Of a stretch of DNA of 64,000 nt, positions 47,046 to 55,353 are shown piece after piece. The notes beneath the pieces are model-generated. The model was not told the DNA's origin. It worked only from the letters and a program-made list of their open reading frames with translations, and searched no databases. The position numbers and the translations under genes are program-made. The stretch is from Prevotella sp. (GTDB lineage: Bacteria; Bacteroidota; Bacteroidia; Bacteroidales; Bacteroidaceae). The first letter of the stretch is position 1; every line of letters begins with the position of its first letter. The DNA lies in the NCBI GenBank assembly GCA_017458225.1, contig JAFTFX010000001.1, positions 45,915-109,914 on the forward strand, given 5' to 3'.

Positions 47046-48326
47046 ATGAGCAAAAGAATCTTTTGTGGCGTTTTGGCTTTGGGCCTTATTGTGAGTGCCT
47101 ATGGCCAAACCAGTTTAAGTTCTCCCTATAGCCAGCATGGTATCGGATGCCTGGCCGACCAATCGCAGGGCTTTAGCCGCGGTATGAATGGTGCGGGTAT
47201 CGGCTTGCGACAAGGAAATATTGTGAATACGTTGAATCCTGCGTCATACGCTTGTGTCGACTCGTTGACGATGATCTTCGATATGGGTGTTTCCGGTTCG
47301 CTTACGAATTACAAGGAAACAGTTGGTGGCGTAACGAAAAGCCTGAACACCAAGAATGCCAGTTTTGACTATGTGGTTGGTGCATTTCGCCTGCGCCGCA
47401 ATATAGGCATGGCCTTCGGATTACTTCCTTATTCGAATATCGGTTATAAATATATTGCTGCTACCTATCTTGACAAAACAAATGGAGTCATGACTGAGAC
47501 TCATGAGGGTAGCGGTGGTCTGCATGAAGTCTTTCTGGGTGCAGGATGGCAAGTCCTCGATGAATTGTCTGTGGGCATGAATTTTGGCTATATATGGGGC
47601 TCCATGGATAAAAGCGTGACAAGCAGTAGTACGACCTATATCAATTCGCTTGCGCGCACTTATTCAGTGACGGTGAATAGCTATAAGTTGGACTTCGGCG
47701 TGCAGTGGCAGACCAGTCTCAGCAAGCTGGATGCACTGACTGTCGGCGCAACGGTGGGTATTGGCCATAAACTGGGTGCCAATCCTGTTCATAGTTTGAT
47801 CAACGTTAGTAATTCTGTAACAACCAGTGATACTATCAGCAACGGCCTTTCCCTGCCGATGACATACGGACTGGGCGTTGCATGGAGACATGGAATGAAT
47901 CTGGTTGTTGATGCGGATTTCGTGATGCAGAATTGGGGCAGCCTGGACTTCCCTGGCATAGGAACTGATGGTAAGTATGCCATGCAGAGTAATATTCTGA
48001 AAAATCGCTATCAGGTAAATGTCGGTGCAGATTTTGTGCCCGATCCTTTAGCACGGAAGTTGTTGAAGAGGGTGCATTACAAACTTGGCGGCGGATTTTC
48101 TACACCTTATTATAATATAGGTGGCAAGGAGGGGCCCAAAGACATCAGCGTGTCAGCAGGCTTCGGCATTCCTTTGCAAAACTCATACAACAACCGCTCG
48201 ATGTTGAATGTAAGTGCCCAATGGGTGCGTACTGCTGCTACAGGCATGATTACGGAGAATACGTTTCGCATCAACTTAGGCCTCACGTTTAATGAGCGAT
48301 GGTTCGCCAAGTGGAAAATTAATTAA
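47046..48326 (+). CDS. outer-membrane beta-barrel protein, unassigned
   Basis: A 426-residue protein with a signal peptide (MSKRIFCGVLALGLIVSAYG). The mature part starts TSLSSPYSQHGIGCLADQSQ, then RGMNGAGIGLRQGNIVNTLN-PASY, a pattern shared with FadL/PorP-like Bacteroidales barrels. Long stretches of alternating beta strands follow (DYVVGAFRLRRNIGMAFGLL; VSAGFGIPLQNSYNN), ending RINLGLTF. No ligand is known. The next gene, lptC, starts in the TAATG overlap at its stop, so the barrel and lptC are coupled. This position beside lptC is suggestive of an envelope biogenesis role. Confidence 0.83.
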   Translation: MSKRIFCGVLALGLIVSAYGQTSLSSPYSQHGIGCLADQSQGFSRGMNGAGIGLRQGNIVNTLNPASYACVDSLTMIFDMGVSGSLTNYKETVGGVTKSLNTKNASFDYVVGAFRLRRNIGMAFGLLPYSNIGYKYIAATYLDKTNGVMTETHEGSGGLHEVFLGAGWQVLDELSVGMNFGYIWGSMDKSVTSSSTTYINSLARTYSVTVNSYKLDFGVQWQTSLSKLDALTVGATVGIGHKLGANPVHSLINVSNSVTTSDTISNGLSLPMTYGLGVAWRHGMNLVVDADFVMQNWGSLDFPGIGTDGKYAMQSNILKNRYQVNVGADFVPDPLARKLLKRVHYKLGGGFSTPYYNIGGKEGPKDISVSAGFGIPLQNSYNNRSMLNVSAQWVRTAATGMITENTFRINLGLTFNERWFAKWKIN

Positions 48327-49003
48327 TGGCAGTGTCTGATTTCCGATTTCTCTCAATACCGTTTACTTGGGTGGGCATGATGCTTGCCCTTCCTTTGTTT
48401 ATGGCATGCAGCGAGGTTCATGAACATTTGGCACCTGCTGTCAATCCTGAAGACTCGGTGGCAATGATGACCTCTTATGGCGTAAACACACTGGTGAGCG
48501 ACTCGGGCGTTATCAAATATCGAATTGTTACAGAGCGATGGGAGGTCAACTCGGCACGTCAGCCGTCTCGTTGGGAGTTCATGAAAGGTGTGTTCTTCGA
48601 ACAATTCGATGAGAAATTTCATGTTCAAGCCTATGTTCAGGCCGATACGGCATGGTATTACGATCAGCAGCGTCTGTGGAAACTGCGTGGAAGGGTGAAT
48701 GTGCGTACGATTGACGGTTTGATTTACAATAGTGACGAGTTGTATTGGGATGGCATGAGGCATGAAATCTATTCCTATGCATATTCACGTCTGGTGACTC
48801 CAGAGCGTACTTTGGAAGGAACCTATTTCCGCAGTGATGAAAACATGACCCACTATACCGTCACAAATTCGAAAGGCTCTTTCGTGAGTGAAGATATTGA
48901 TGGCAATCATGCCAATGAGAATGCGACAGCTGAATCTCAAGATACGACAGCTACGCCACCTGTTGTCCGTCCGGTTTCCAGAAGACATGCCGCTTCGAAA
49001 TAG
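48326..49003 (+). CDS. lptC: LPS export ABC transporter periplasmic protein LptC
   Basis: A 225-residue protein. An N-terminal hydrophobic segment (VGMMLALPLFMACS) anchors it or marks it as a lipoprotein (FMAC). The LptC beta-jellyroll covers about residues 45-185 (TLVSDSGVIKYRIVTERWEV; WKLRGRVNVRTIDGLIYNSD; RTLEGTYFRSDENMTHY). It links LptF/G in the inner membrane to LptA. The C-terminal 30 residues are a low-complexity tail. It overlaps the barrel gene by one base and is followed by the CorC-type gene after 17 bp. Confidence 0.88.
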   Translation: MAVSDFRFLSIPFTWVGMMLALPLFMACSEVHEHLAPAVNPEDSVAMMTSYGVNTLVSDSGVIKYRIVTERWEVNSARQPSRWEFMKGVFFEQFDEKFHVQAYVQADTAWYYDQQRLWKLRGRVNVRTIDGLIYNSDELYWDGMRHEIYSYAYSRLVTPERTLEGTYFRSDENMTHYTVTNSKGSFVSEDIDGNHANENATAESQDTTATPPVVRPVSRRHAASK

Positions 49004-49020
49004 TACTAATCAGATTTAAC

Positions 49021-50277
49021 ATGACAGCTTCCATCATAGGACTTCTCATTTCAATGCTTTTCTCTGCCTTCTTTTCGGGCATGGAGATTGCATTTGTGTC
49101 CAGCAATCGCTTGAGGGCGGAGATGGATCGTGAGAAGAACGGACTGTCACAGCGTGCCATTGATTTGTTCTATCAGCATCCTAATAATTTCGTGTCAACG
49201 ATGTTGGTCGGCAACAATATCTCGCTGGTTGTCTACGGCATTTTATTTGCTCAGATTTTTGATGCCACGTTGTTCTCCGGTCTTGTTGATGGGGCACGTG
49301 TCACAGCCGATACCCTCCTCTCCACATTGGTCGTGCTGTTTACCGGCGAGTTTCTTCCCAAGACCTTGTTCAAAAGCAATCCCAACACCATGCTGACCAT
49401 CTTTGCGCTGCCGGCATGGCTCTGCTATGTTGTTCTTTATCCCATATCGCGTTTTGCAGCACTTCTTTCCAAAGGAATGTTGCGGCTCGTTGGGGTAAGG
49501 GTTGGCAAGGAGGCCGACGACAAGGAGTTTACCAGAGTGGATTTGGACTACCTTGTTCAGTCGAGCATTGATAATGCAGAAGATGACGACGATATTGAAG
49601 AGGAAGTCCGCATTTTCCAGAATGCGCTTGACTTCAGCGATACGAAAGTGCGCGACTGCATGATTCCCAGAACCGAGATCGACGCAGTAGAGGATACTTG
49701 CGATATAGAGCAGTTGAAACAGCGTTTCATCGAAAGCGGACACTCTAAGATAGTGGTCTATCACGAAGATATCGATCATGTTGTGGGCTACATTCATTCG
49801 TCGGAAATGTTCCGTAATCCAAAAGACTGGACAAAGAACCTGCGCACCATGATTTTTGTGCCTGAAACCATGGCCGCCAGCAAGATGATGCAGATGTTCC
49901 TGTCGCAGAAAAAGTCGCTTGGTGTTGTTGTCGACGAGTTTGGCGGAACGAGCGGACTCGTTGCCCTTGAAGATATCGTTGAGGAGATTTTCGGTGACAT
50001 TGAAGATGAGCACGACTCAACGAATTATGTTGCAAAGAAGCTGGACAGTGGCGAGTATCTGTTGTCTGCCCGTCTTGAAATAGAAAAAGTCAATGAACTG
50101 TTCGACCTTGACTTGCCTGAGAGCGACGAGTACATGACGGTTGGCGGATTGATTCTGCATGAATATCAGAGTTTCCCCAAACTCAACGAAGTTGTAAAAA
50201 TTGGCTCTTTTGAGTTCAAAATAGTGAAAAATACGGCAACAAAAATTGAACTTGTACGGTTAAAAGTCAGTGATTAA
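49021..50277 (+). CDS. CNNM/CorC-HlyC-family membrane protein
   Basis: A 418-residue protein. A DUF21 membrane domain (about residues 1-170; MLFSAFFSGMEIAFVSSNRL) is followed by a CBS pair (about 200-325; CMIPRTEIDAVEDTC; SLGVVVDEFGGTSGLVALED) and a CorC_HlyC domain at the end (EYLLSARLEIEKVNELFDL). Relatives are linked to magnesium or cobalt homeostasis, and the hemolysin name is historical. The inner-membrane location is clear. The metal is not known. It is probably transcribed with lptC. Confidence 0.92.
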   Translation: MTASIIGLLISMLFSAFFSGMEIAFVSSNRLRAEMDREKNGLSQRAIDLFYQHPNNFVSTMLVGNNISLVVYGILFAQIFDATLFSGLVDGARVTADTLLSTLVVLFTGEFLPKTLFKSNPNTMLTIFALPAWLCYVVLYPISRFAALLSKGMLRLVGVRVGKEADDKEFTRVDLDYLVQSSIDNAEDDDDIEEEVRIFQNALDFSDTKVRDCMIPRTEIDAVEDTCDIEQLKQRFIESGHSKIVVYHEDIDHVVGYIHSSEMFRNPKDWTKNLRTMIFVPETMAASKMMQMFLSQKKSLGVVVDEFGGTSGLVALEDIVEEIFGDIEDEHDSTNYVAKKLDSGEYLLSARLEIEKVNELFDLDLPESDEYMTVGGLILHEYQSFPKLNEVVKIGSFEFKIVKNTATKIELVRLKVSD

Positions 50278-50321
50278 GGTATTTTTTTGAAGAAAAATGC
50301 AGTTAATTCACATTTAATTAG

Positions 50322-50329
50322 TAATTTTG
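50322..50329 (+). promoter_or_regulatory. -7 box (TAATTTTG) of the periplasmic isomerase gene
   Basis: The box lies 50 bp before ATG 50380. No good -33 box is present. Confidence 0.55.
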
Positions 50330-50379
50330 TCGGCTGAATTTGAAATTTAAGAATTAAAAACAAAAAATAAAAGCAACAA

Positions 50380-52518
50380 ATGGCAGCAATTGGAAAAATT
50401 AGAAGCTGGGGCCCCACACTGGTATTGGTGATCGGTCTGGCCCTGTTTGCCTTCATCGCTGAGGAGCTGTTCCGCTCTTGCCAGGCAACGAGCAACGAGC
50501 AGCGTCAGCAGGTAGGTTCTGTGTTAGGTGAGAAAATCTCTGTACAGGATTTTCAGGCACTTGTCGATGAGTATCAGGAAGTTCTGAAGATTACTCAAGG
50601 TCGTGACAATTTCTCTGAGGAAGAACTGAATCGTCTGAAGGATCAGGTTTGGAACGAGTATGTTCAGAACACCATCATTGCGAAAGAGTGTGATAAGCTG
50701 GGACTGACCGTGACCGACGAAGAGTTGCAGAACATCTTGATGGAAGGAACTAATCCTACTCTGCTTCGCACTCCGTTTGTCAATCAGCAGACCAACCGCT
50801 TCGATGTGACCATCTTGACAAAGTTCTTGAACGATTACAAGAACGTTCAGACCCAGAACCCGCAGATGGCCGAGCAGTATCAGTCGCTGTACAAGTACTG
50901 GAAGTATGTAGAGAAGAATCTTCGCACACAGACTCTGGCCATGAAGTATCAGAACCTGTTGGTCGGCTGTCTGCTCTCGAACCCTGTTTCTGCTGAAGCA
51001 TCTTATGATGATCAGACCATGGAGAGCAGCATCATCCTGGCTTCTGTCCCCTATGCAGATGTCAATGATAATGACGTGAAAGTTGAAGATGCCGACCTGA
51101 AGGCAAAGTATAACGAGGAGAAGGAAATGTACAAGCAGGACGTGGAGACACGCGATATCAAGTATGTTTCGTTCCAGGTACTTCCTTCCGATGCCGACCG
51201 TCAGGCTTTGATGAGCACCATGCTGGAGGCTCAGAAGAGCCTGCAAGAGGGTGTCGCTCCTGTCGATGTGAACCGCAAGGCTCAGTCGCAGGTGGCCTAT
51301 GCCGGTCTTTCGGTTACTCGTGCCGCTCTTCCTTCTGACATTGCCGCAAAGGTCGACTCAATGGCTGTTGGCGAGACATCGGCTCCCTTCGAGACCCGTT
51401 CCGACAATACCCTGAATGTTGTGAAGCTGTTGGCAAAGAGCCAGATGCCCGACTCCGTTGAGTATCGTATGATTCAGGTTGGCGGCGCTTCTTTGGAGGC
51501 AGCCCGTGCAACGGCAGACAGCATCTATCAGGCTTTGAAGGGTGGTGCCGTCTTTGATTCTATTGCCCGTAAGTATGGACAGGACGGCGAGAAGCAGTGG
51601 ATGACCTCTGCCATGTATCAGAGTTCTCCCGTTCTCGATGCCGATTCCAAGAATTACATCACGGCTATCAACCAGCTGGGTGCTGGCGAGCTGAAGAATC
51701 TGGAGCTGACTCAGGGCAACCTGATTCTGCAGGTTACTGCTCGCAAGGCAATGGTCGAGAAATACGACGTGGCTATCGTTAAGCACACCATCGACTTCTC
51801 CAAGGAGACCTACTCGAAGGCATATAACGACTTCAGCCAGTATGTCAGCGAGAGCAAGACCATCGAAGCTCTTGAGCAGAATGCACCGAAGTATGGCTTC
51901 CGCGTGCTGGAGCGTGCCGACATGGCCAACTATGAGCATAATGTTGCAGGCGTTCGTGGCACTCGCGAGGCTATGAAGTGGATCTTCGATTCTAAGGAGA
52001 ACGAGGTGTCGCCCCTCTATGAGTGCGGTAATAACGATCACCTGCTGGTTGTTGCACTGACCAAGATTCACCCTGTAGGCTATCGCGACTGGGAGAGCCT
52101 GAAGGATGCTCTGACCCAGAAGGTGATGAACGACAAGAAGTTTGACGTGATTGCAGCCAAGTATGCTTCGGCCAAGAGCATCAGCGATGCTGCCGGCCTG
52201 GGCGCACATGTCGACACTGTTCCCCAGATCACTTTCTCTGCTCCTGTCTATGTTCAGACCACAGCAGCCAGCGAGCCTGCCTTGAGCGGTGCCGTTGCAG
52301 CTACGGCTAAGGATGCCTTCAGCCAGAAGTTGGTGAAGGGCAACCGTGGTGCTTACCTGTTCCAGGTTGTTGACCAGAAGCGTCGCGAAGGTTCAGAGCT
52401 CGATGTCAAGAGTCAGGAGCAGATGCTGAAGCAGCGCAGCATGCAGGCTGCCGGTCGCTTCATGCAGGAACTCTACGAGAAGGCCAAGGTGGTTGACAAC
52501 CGCTACCTGTTCTTCTAA
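50380..52518 (+). CDS. periplasmic peptidyl-prolyl isomerase, SurA/PpiD type
   Basis: A 712-residue protein. One N-terminal span (PTLVLVIGLALFAFIAEELF) anchors it, followed by a SurA-N-like chaperone region (about 45-200). A parvulin-type region lies near 340-460 (MIQVGGASLEAARATADSIY; GGAVFDSIARKYGQDGEKQW), and a second repeat may lie after it. The C-terminal part is helical. PpiD-like proteins help fold outer-membrane proteins leaving SecYEG. The catalytic histidines of parvulin could not be confirmed. A strong terminator is at 52566-52597. Confidence 0.88.
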   Translation: MAAIGKIRSWGPTLVLVIGLALFAFIAEELFRSCQATSNEQRQQVGSVLGEKISVQDFQALVDEYQEVLKITQGRDNFSEEELNRLKDQVWNEYVQNTIIAKECDKLGLTVTDEELQNILMEGTNPTLLRTPFVNQQTNRFDVTILTKFLNDYKNVQTQNPQMAEQYQSLYKYWKYVEKNLRTQTLAMKYQNLLVGCLLSNPVSAEASYDDQTMESSIILASVPYADVNDNDVKVEDADLKAKYNEEKEMYKQDVETRDIKYVSFQVLPSDADRQALMSTMLEAQKSLQEGVAPVDVNRKAQSQVAYAGLSVTRAALPSDIAAKVDSMAVGETSAPFETRSDNTLNVVKLLAKSQMPDSVEYRMIQVGGASLEAARATADSIYQALKGGAVFDSIARKYGQDGEKQWMTSAMYQSSPVLDADSKNYITAINQLGAGELKNLELTQGNLILQVTARKAMVEKYDVAIVKHTIDFSKETYSKAYNDFSQYVSESKTIEALEQNAPKYGFRVLERADMANYEHNVAGVRGTREAMKWIFDSKENEVSPLYECGNNDHLLVVALTKIHPVGYRDWESLKDALTQKVMNDKKFDVIAAKYASAKSISDAAGLGAHVDTVPQITFSAPVYVQTTAASEPALSGAVAATAKDAFSQKLVKGNRGAYLFQVVDQKRREGSELDVKSQEQMLKQRSMQAAGRFMQELYEKAKVVDNRYLFF

Positions 52519-52565
52519 GCCGTTCTTCTCTTAGAATATCTAAGCAGACAAATTTTAAAATACAG

Positions 52566-52597
52566 AGGCTCACTCCCAATAGTCAGGGAGTGAGCCT
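52566..52597 (+). terminator. strong terminator, 12-bp perfect stem
   Basis: AGGCTCACTCCC and GGGAGTGAGCCT enclose 8 bases and are followed by TTTTTC. It ends the isomerase transcript. Confidence 0.85.
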
Positions 52598-52647
52598 TTT
52601 TCGTCTCCTTGATATATTTCCCAATAACGAAAAAAGTTTTTCCCAAT

Positions 52648-52736
52648 TTTGCATACACTGCTGTCACTACGACCGTAACAGCCAGATATACTGAGTATCA
52701 GCATGATGTATGTATAGTGACAGCAGTGTATGCAAA
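52648..52736. repeat. 22-bp inverted repeat (long hairpin)
   Basis: Bases 52648-52669 and 52715-52736 are exact reverse complements, with arms containing CACTGCTGTCACTA. The loop of 45 bases holds the palindrome ATACTgAGTAT. No gene is convincing in either strand. It is followed at 52737-52809 by unremarkable AT-rich sequence. Confidence 0.65.
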
Positions 52737-52809
52737 TTTCGGCAAAACATAATCTGCTTAGTTGCTCTGTGAGATAAGTCAACCTCGTAGGTTGTGAACG
52801 TAAACCGCT

Positions 52810-52964
52810 GCTGCAATAAGCGTCATGTTCTGCTCTGGTTTGCGTCATTTCCCGCTCTGATTAATATCTTTTTTCGCTCTGATTTGCTATTAACTGTAGC
52901 GAGATTTGACGTAAATCACAGCGAGGCCCAATATTAATTGCAGCAAGATTCGGTATTCATTCCC
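52810..52964. repeat. 22-bp-period array with inverted second half
   Basis: Forward units start at 52810, 52832, 52854 and 52876 (GCTCTGATT-like cores, the first one degenerate). Three inverted units have GCGAG/GCAAG at 52899, 52921 and 52943, again 22 bp apart. AAATCACAGCGAG in the second half is close to the complement of the first-half core. Bases 52965-53051 show nothing further. Confidence 0.7.
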
Positions 52965-53051
52965 AAAAGATTTTGGCAGCTAAGTGCATTGAAATGTACG
53001 TGATAAAGGTAGAACAAAAAAAACAAACAGCTAAGGAATTCAGAGAAAAAG

Positions 53052-53083
53052 TTTGGAGTTAACACTATTTTTGTCTACATTTG
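53052..53083 (+). promoter_or_regulatory. -33/-7 promoter of the DPP-IV-type peptidase
   Basis: TTTG at 53052-53055 and TACATTTG at 53076-53083, with 20 bp between. The gene starts 28 bp later. Confidence 0.75.
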
Positions 53084-53111
53084 CATTCCAAAAAATATTT
53101 TGTGAATAAGT

Positions 53112-55331
53112 ATGATTAGAGTGGAATCTATAAAACGCATGTGGCTTGTAGCCTGCGTGGTGTTGTTTTGTAATCATGTGATGCTTGCTGGTGGAGAACT
53201 CAGTTTGAAAGACATCACTCGCGGAGAATTTCGTGGCGAGCAAATGTCTGCTGTCACCCCCTTGTCCGACGGCGAGTCGTATGCTTGTATTTCTGCTGAT
53301 GGCAAGCAAATCGTAAGATATTCGTTCCGTACGGGCAAGCAGACTGGCATCCTGTTTGATGCTGCCACGGCTCGCGGCTCGAAGATTGACAGGGTTGAAG
53401 GCTATGTGATGAGTCCCGACGGCAAGAACCTGCTTGTACAGACGAAGACGGCTCCCATCTACCGCCGATCGTTTGCTGCTACTTATTATATATATAATAT
53501 AGGTAACAACAAACTGGAGCCGCTGAGTAATGGCGGACCGCAGCAGACACCAGTATGGAGCCCCGACGGCACGCAGGTTGCCTTTGTTCGTGACAACAAT
53601 ATCTATCTGGTGAAGCTGCTGTATGGCAATGCTGAAAGTCAGGTGACCAAAGATGGAAAGAAGAACGAAGTGATTAACGGTATTCCCGACTGGGTGAACG
53701 AGGAGGAGTTCTCTTTCAACTCGTCGATGGTCTTCACGGCCGATTCCCGTCAGATTGTATGGGTGCGCTACGATGAGTCGAAAGTGAAAGAATACGCCAT
53801 GCCGATGTTCAAGGGATTGAATCCAGCTCGCGAGGAAAATGCCGTCTATCCCGGTGCTTACAAATACAAATATCCGAAGGCAGGCGAAGACAACTCGCAG
53901 GTGAAACTGATGAGCTTCGACATCAAGAGCCATCAGACCCGTGAGATTGCCCTCCCCCTGGATGCCGACGGCTATATTCCGCGCATCAAGGCAACGAGCG
54001 ACGCTTCTAAGGTGGCTGTGTTCACGCTGAACCGCCATCAGGACTGTCTGCGTGTCTACATGGCCAATCCGCTGAGTACGGTTTGCCAGATGGTGATTGA
54101 GGACAAGGTGGACAAGTACATCAATGAGAATGTTTTTGCCAATGTGTTGCTGACCGACCAGCATCTGGTGTTGACCAGTGAGCGTAGCGGTTACAACAGT
54201 ATTTATCTTTACACCCTGAACGGACAACTGCAGCGCACGGTGACGCAGGGCATCGTCACCAGCGTGTATGGCTATGATGAGGCTACCGGCGATCTGTATT
54301 TTGCCGCTCTGCCCAATGGCCCCTTGAACCAGAAAGTCTTTGTGTCTCACAAGAACGGAAAGACCGACTGTCTGACACCGAAGGACGGATGGCATACGGC
54401 AGTCTTTGCCAAGGATTTGAAGTCGTTCCTCTCCACTTGGAGCGACCTTCAGACCCCGGCTGTGACCACGCTTTGCGCAGTCAGCGGCAAAGTGCTGTCC
54501 ACTTTGGTTGACAACAGAAAGCTGGTTGAGAAACTGTCTTCCTACGATTTAGGCACGAAAGAACTCTTTTCGTTCACCACTTCAGAGAATGTGGAGTTGA
54601 ACGGCTGGATGGTGAAGCCTGCCGATTTCAATCCCAACAAGAAATATCCCGTCATCATGTATCAATACGGGGGCCCCGGCTCGCAGGAGGTGGTCAATTC
54701 CTGGAACATCGGTATGAGCCGTCAGGGCGGCATTCTGGAACAGTATATGGCCCAGCAGGGCTACATCGTGGTGTGCGTTGACAACCGTGGCACGGGTGGT
54801 CGTGGTGCAGAATTTGAAAAATGCACCTATCTGCACTTAGGCGAACTGGAAGCGCGCGACCAGGTTGAGACCGCACTGTGGCTGGGCCGGCAGTCGTTTG
54901 TCGATGCCAAGCACATCGGCATGTGGGGCTGGTCGTATGGCGGCTGGAACACGTTGATGTCCATGAGCGAGGGTAGGGCAGTCTTTGCCGCAGGCGTGGC
55001 CATTGCCCCTCCCACCTGCTGGCGTTATTACGACACCGTCTACACCGAGCGTTTCATGCGCACTCCGAAGGAGAACGAGGCAGGCTATGATGCCGTCTGT
55101 CCGATAGCACGCGCCTCTCAGCTGAGCGGTGCCTTGCTGCTCTGTCACGGCATGGCCGACGATAATGTGCACTATCAGAACACCGCCGAATATGTTGAGG
55201 CACTGGTGCAGGCCGACAAAGACTTCCGTCAGCTGGTCTATACCAACCGCAATCACAGCATCTATGGTGGCAACACGCGCAACCATCTGTTCCGCCAGTG
55301 CATGAATTTCTTCAACGAGCATCTGAAATAA
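53112..55331 (+). CDS. dipeptidyl-peptidase IV-type S9 serine peptidase
   Basis: A 739-residue exported protein (signal peptide around WLVACVVLFCNHVMLAGG). A beta-propeller (about 40-480) precedes the alpha/beta-hydrolase domain. The catalytic serine is S608 in GWSYGG, the aspartate is D683/D684 in HGMADDNVHY, and the histidine is H715 in NRNHSIYGG. A DWVNEEEF segment, with the paired glutamates that bind the N-terminus of substrates in DPP-IV, is present near residue 195. It releases dipeptides from peptide N-termini, often after proline. The enzyme is periplasmic or surface-bound. It stands before the GH105 gene with a 22-bp gap. Confidence 0.93.
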   Translation: MIRVESIKRMWLVACVVLFCNHVMLAGGELSLKDITRGEFRGEQMSAVTPLSDGESYACISADGKQIVRYSFRTGKQTGILFDAATARGSKIDRVEGYVMSPDGKNLLVQTKTAPIYRRSFAATYYIYNIGNNKLEPLSNGGPQQTPVWSPDGTQVAFVRDNNIYLVKLLYGNAESQVTKDGKKNEVINGIPDWVNEEEFSFNSSMVFTADSRQIVWVRYDESKVKEYAMPMFKGLNPAREENAVYPGAYKYKYPKAGEDNSQVKLMSFDIKSHQTREIALPLDADGYIPRIKATSDASKVAVFTLNRHQDCLRVYMANPLSTVCQMVIEDKVDKYINENVFANVLLTDQHLVLTSERSGYNSIYLYTLNGQLQRTVTQGIVTSVYGYDEATGDLYFAALPNGPLNQKVFVSHKNGKTDCLTPKDGWHTAVFAKDLKSFLSTWSDLQTPAVTTLCAVSGKVLSTLVDNRKLVEKLSSYDLGTKELFSFTTSENVELNGWMVKPADFNPNKKYPVIMYQYGGPGSQEVVNSWNIGMSRQGGILEQYMAQQGYIVVCVDNRGTGGRGAEFEKCTYLHLGELEARDQVETALWLGRQSFVDAKHIGMWGWSYGGWNTLMSMSEGRAVFAAGVAIAPPTCWRYYDTVYTERFMRTPKENEAGYDAVCPIARASQLSGALLLCHGMADDNVHYQNTAEYVEALVQADKDFRQLVYTNRNHSIYGGNTRNHLFRQCMNFFNEHLK

Positions 55332-55353
55332 CCATCAATATCCAATTACCAAG

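Noticed and set aside
52570-52848. Minus-strand 92-codon frame over the terminator and hairpin
   Set aside because: It covers a strong terminator and a 22-bp inverted repeat; the translated product is just a reading of these.
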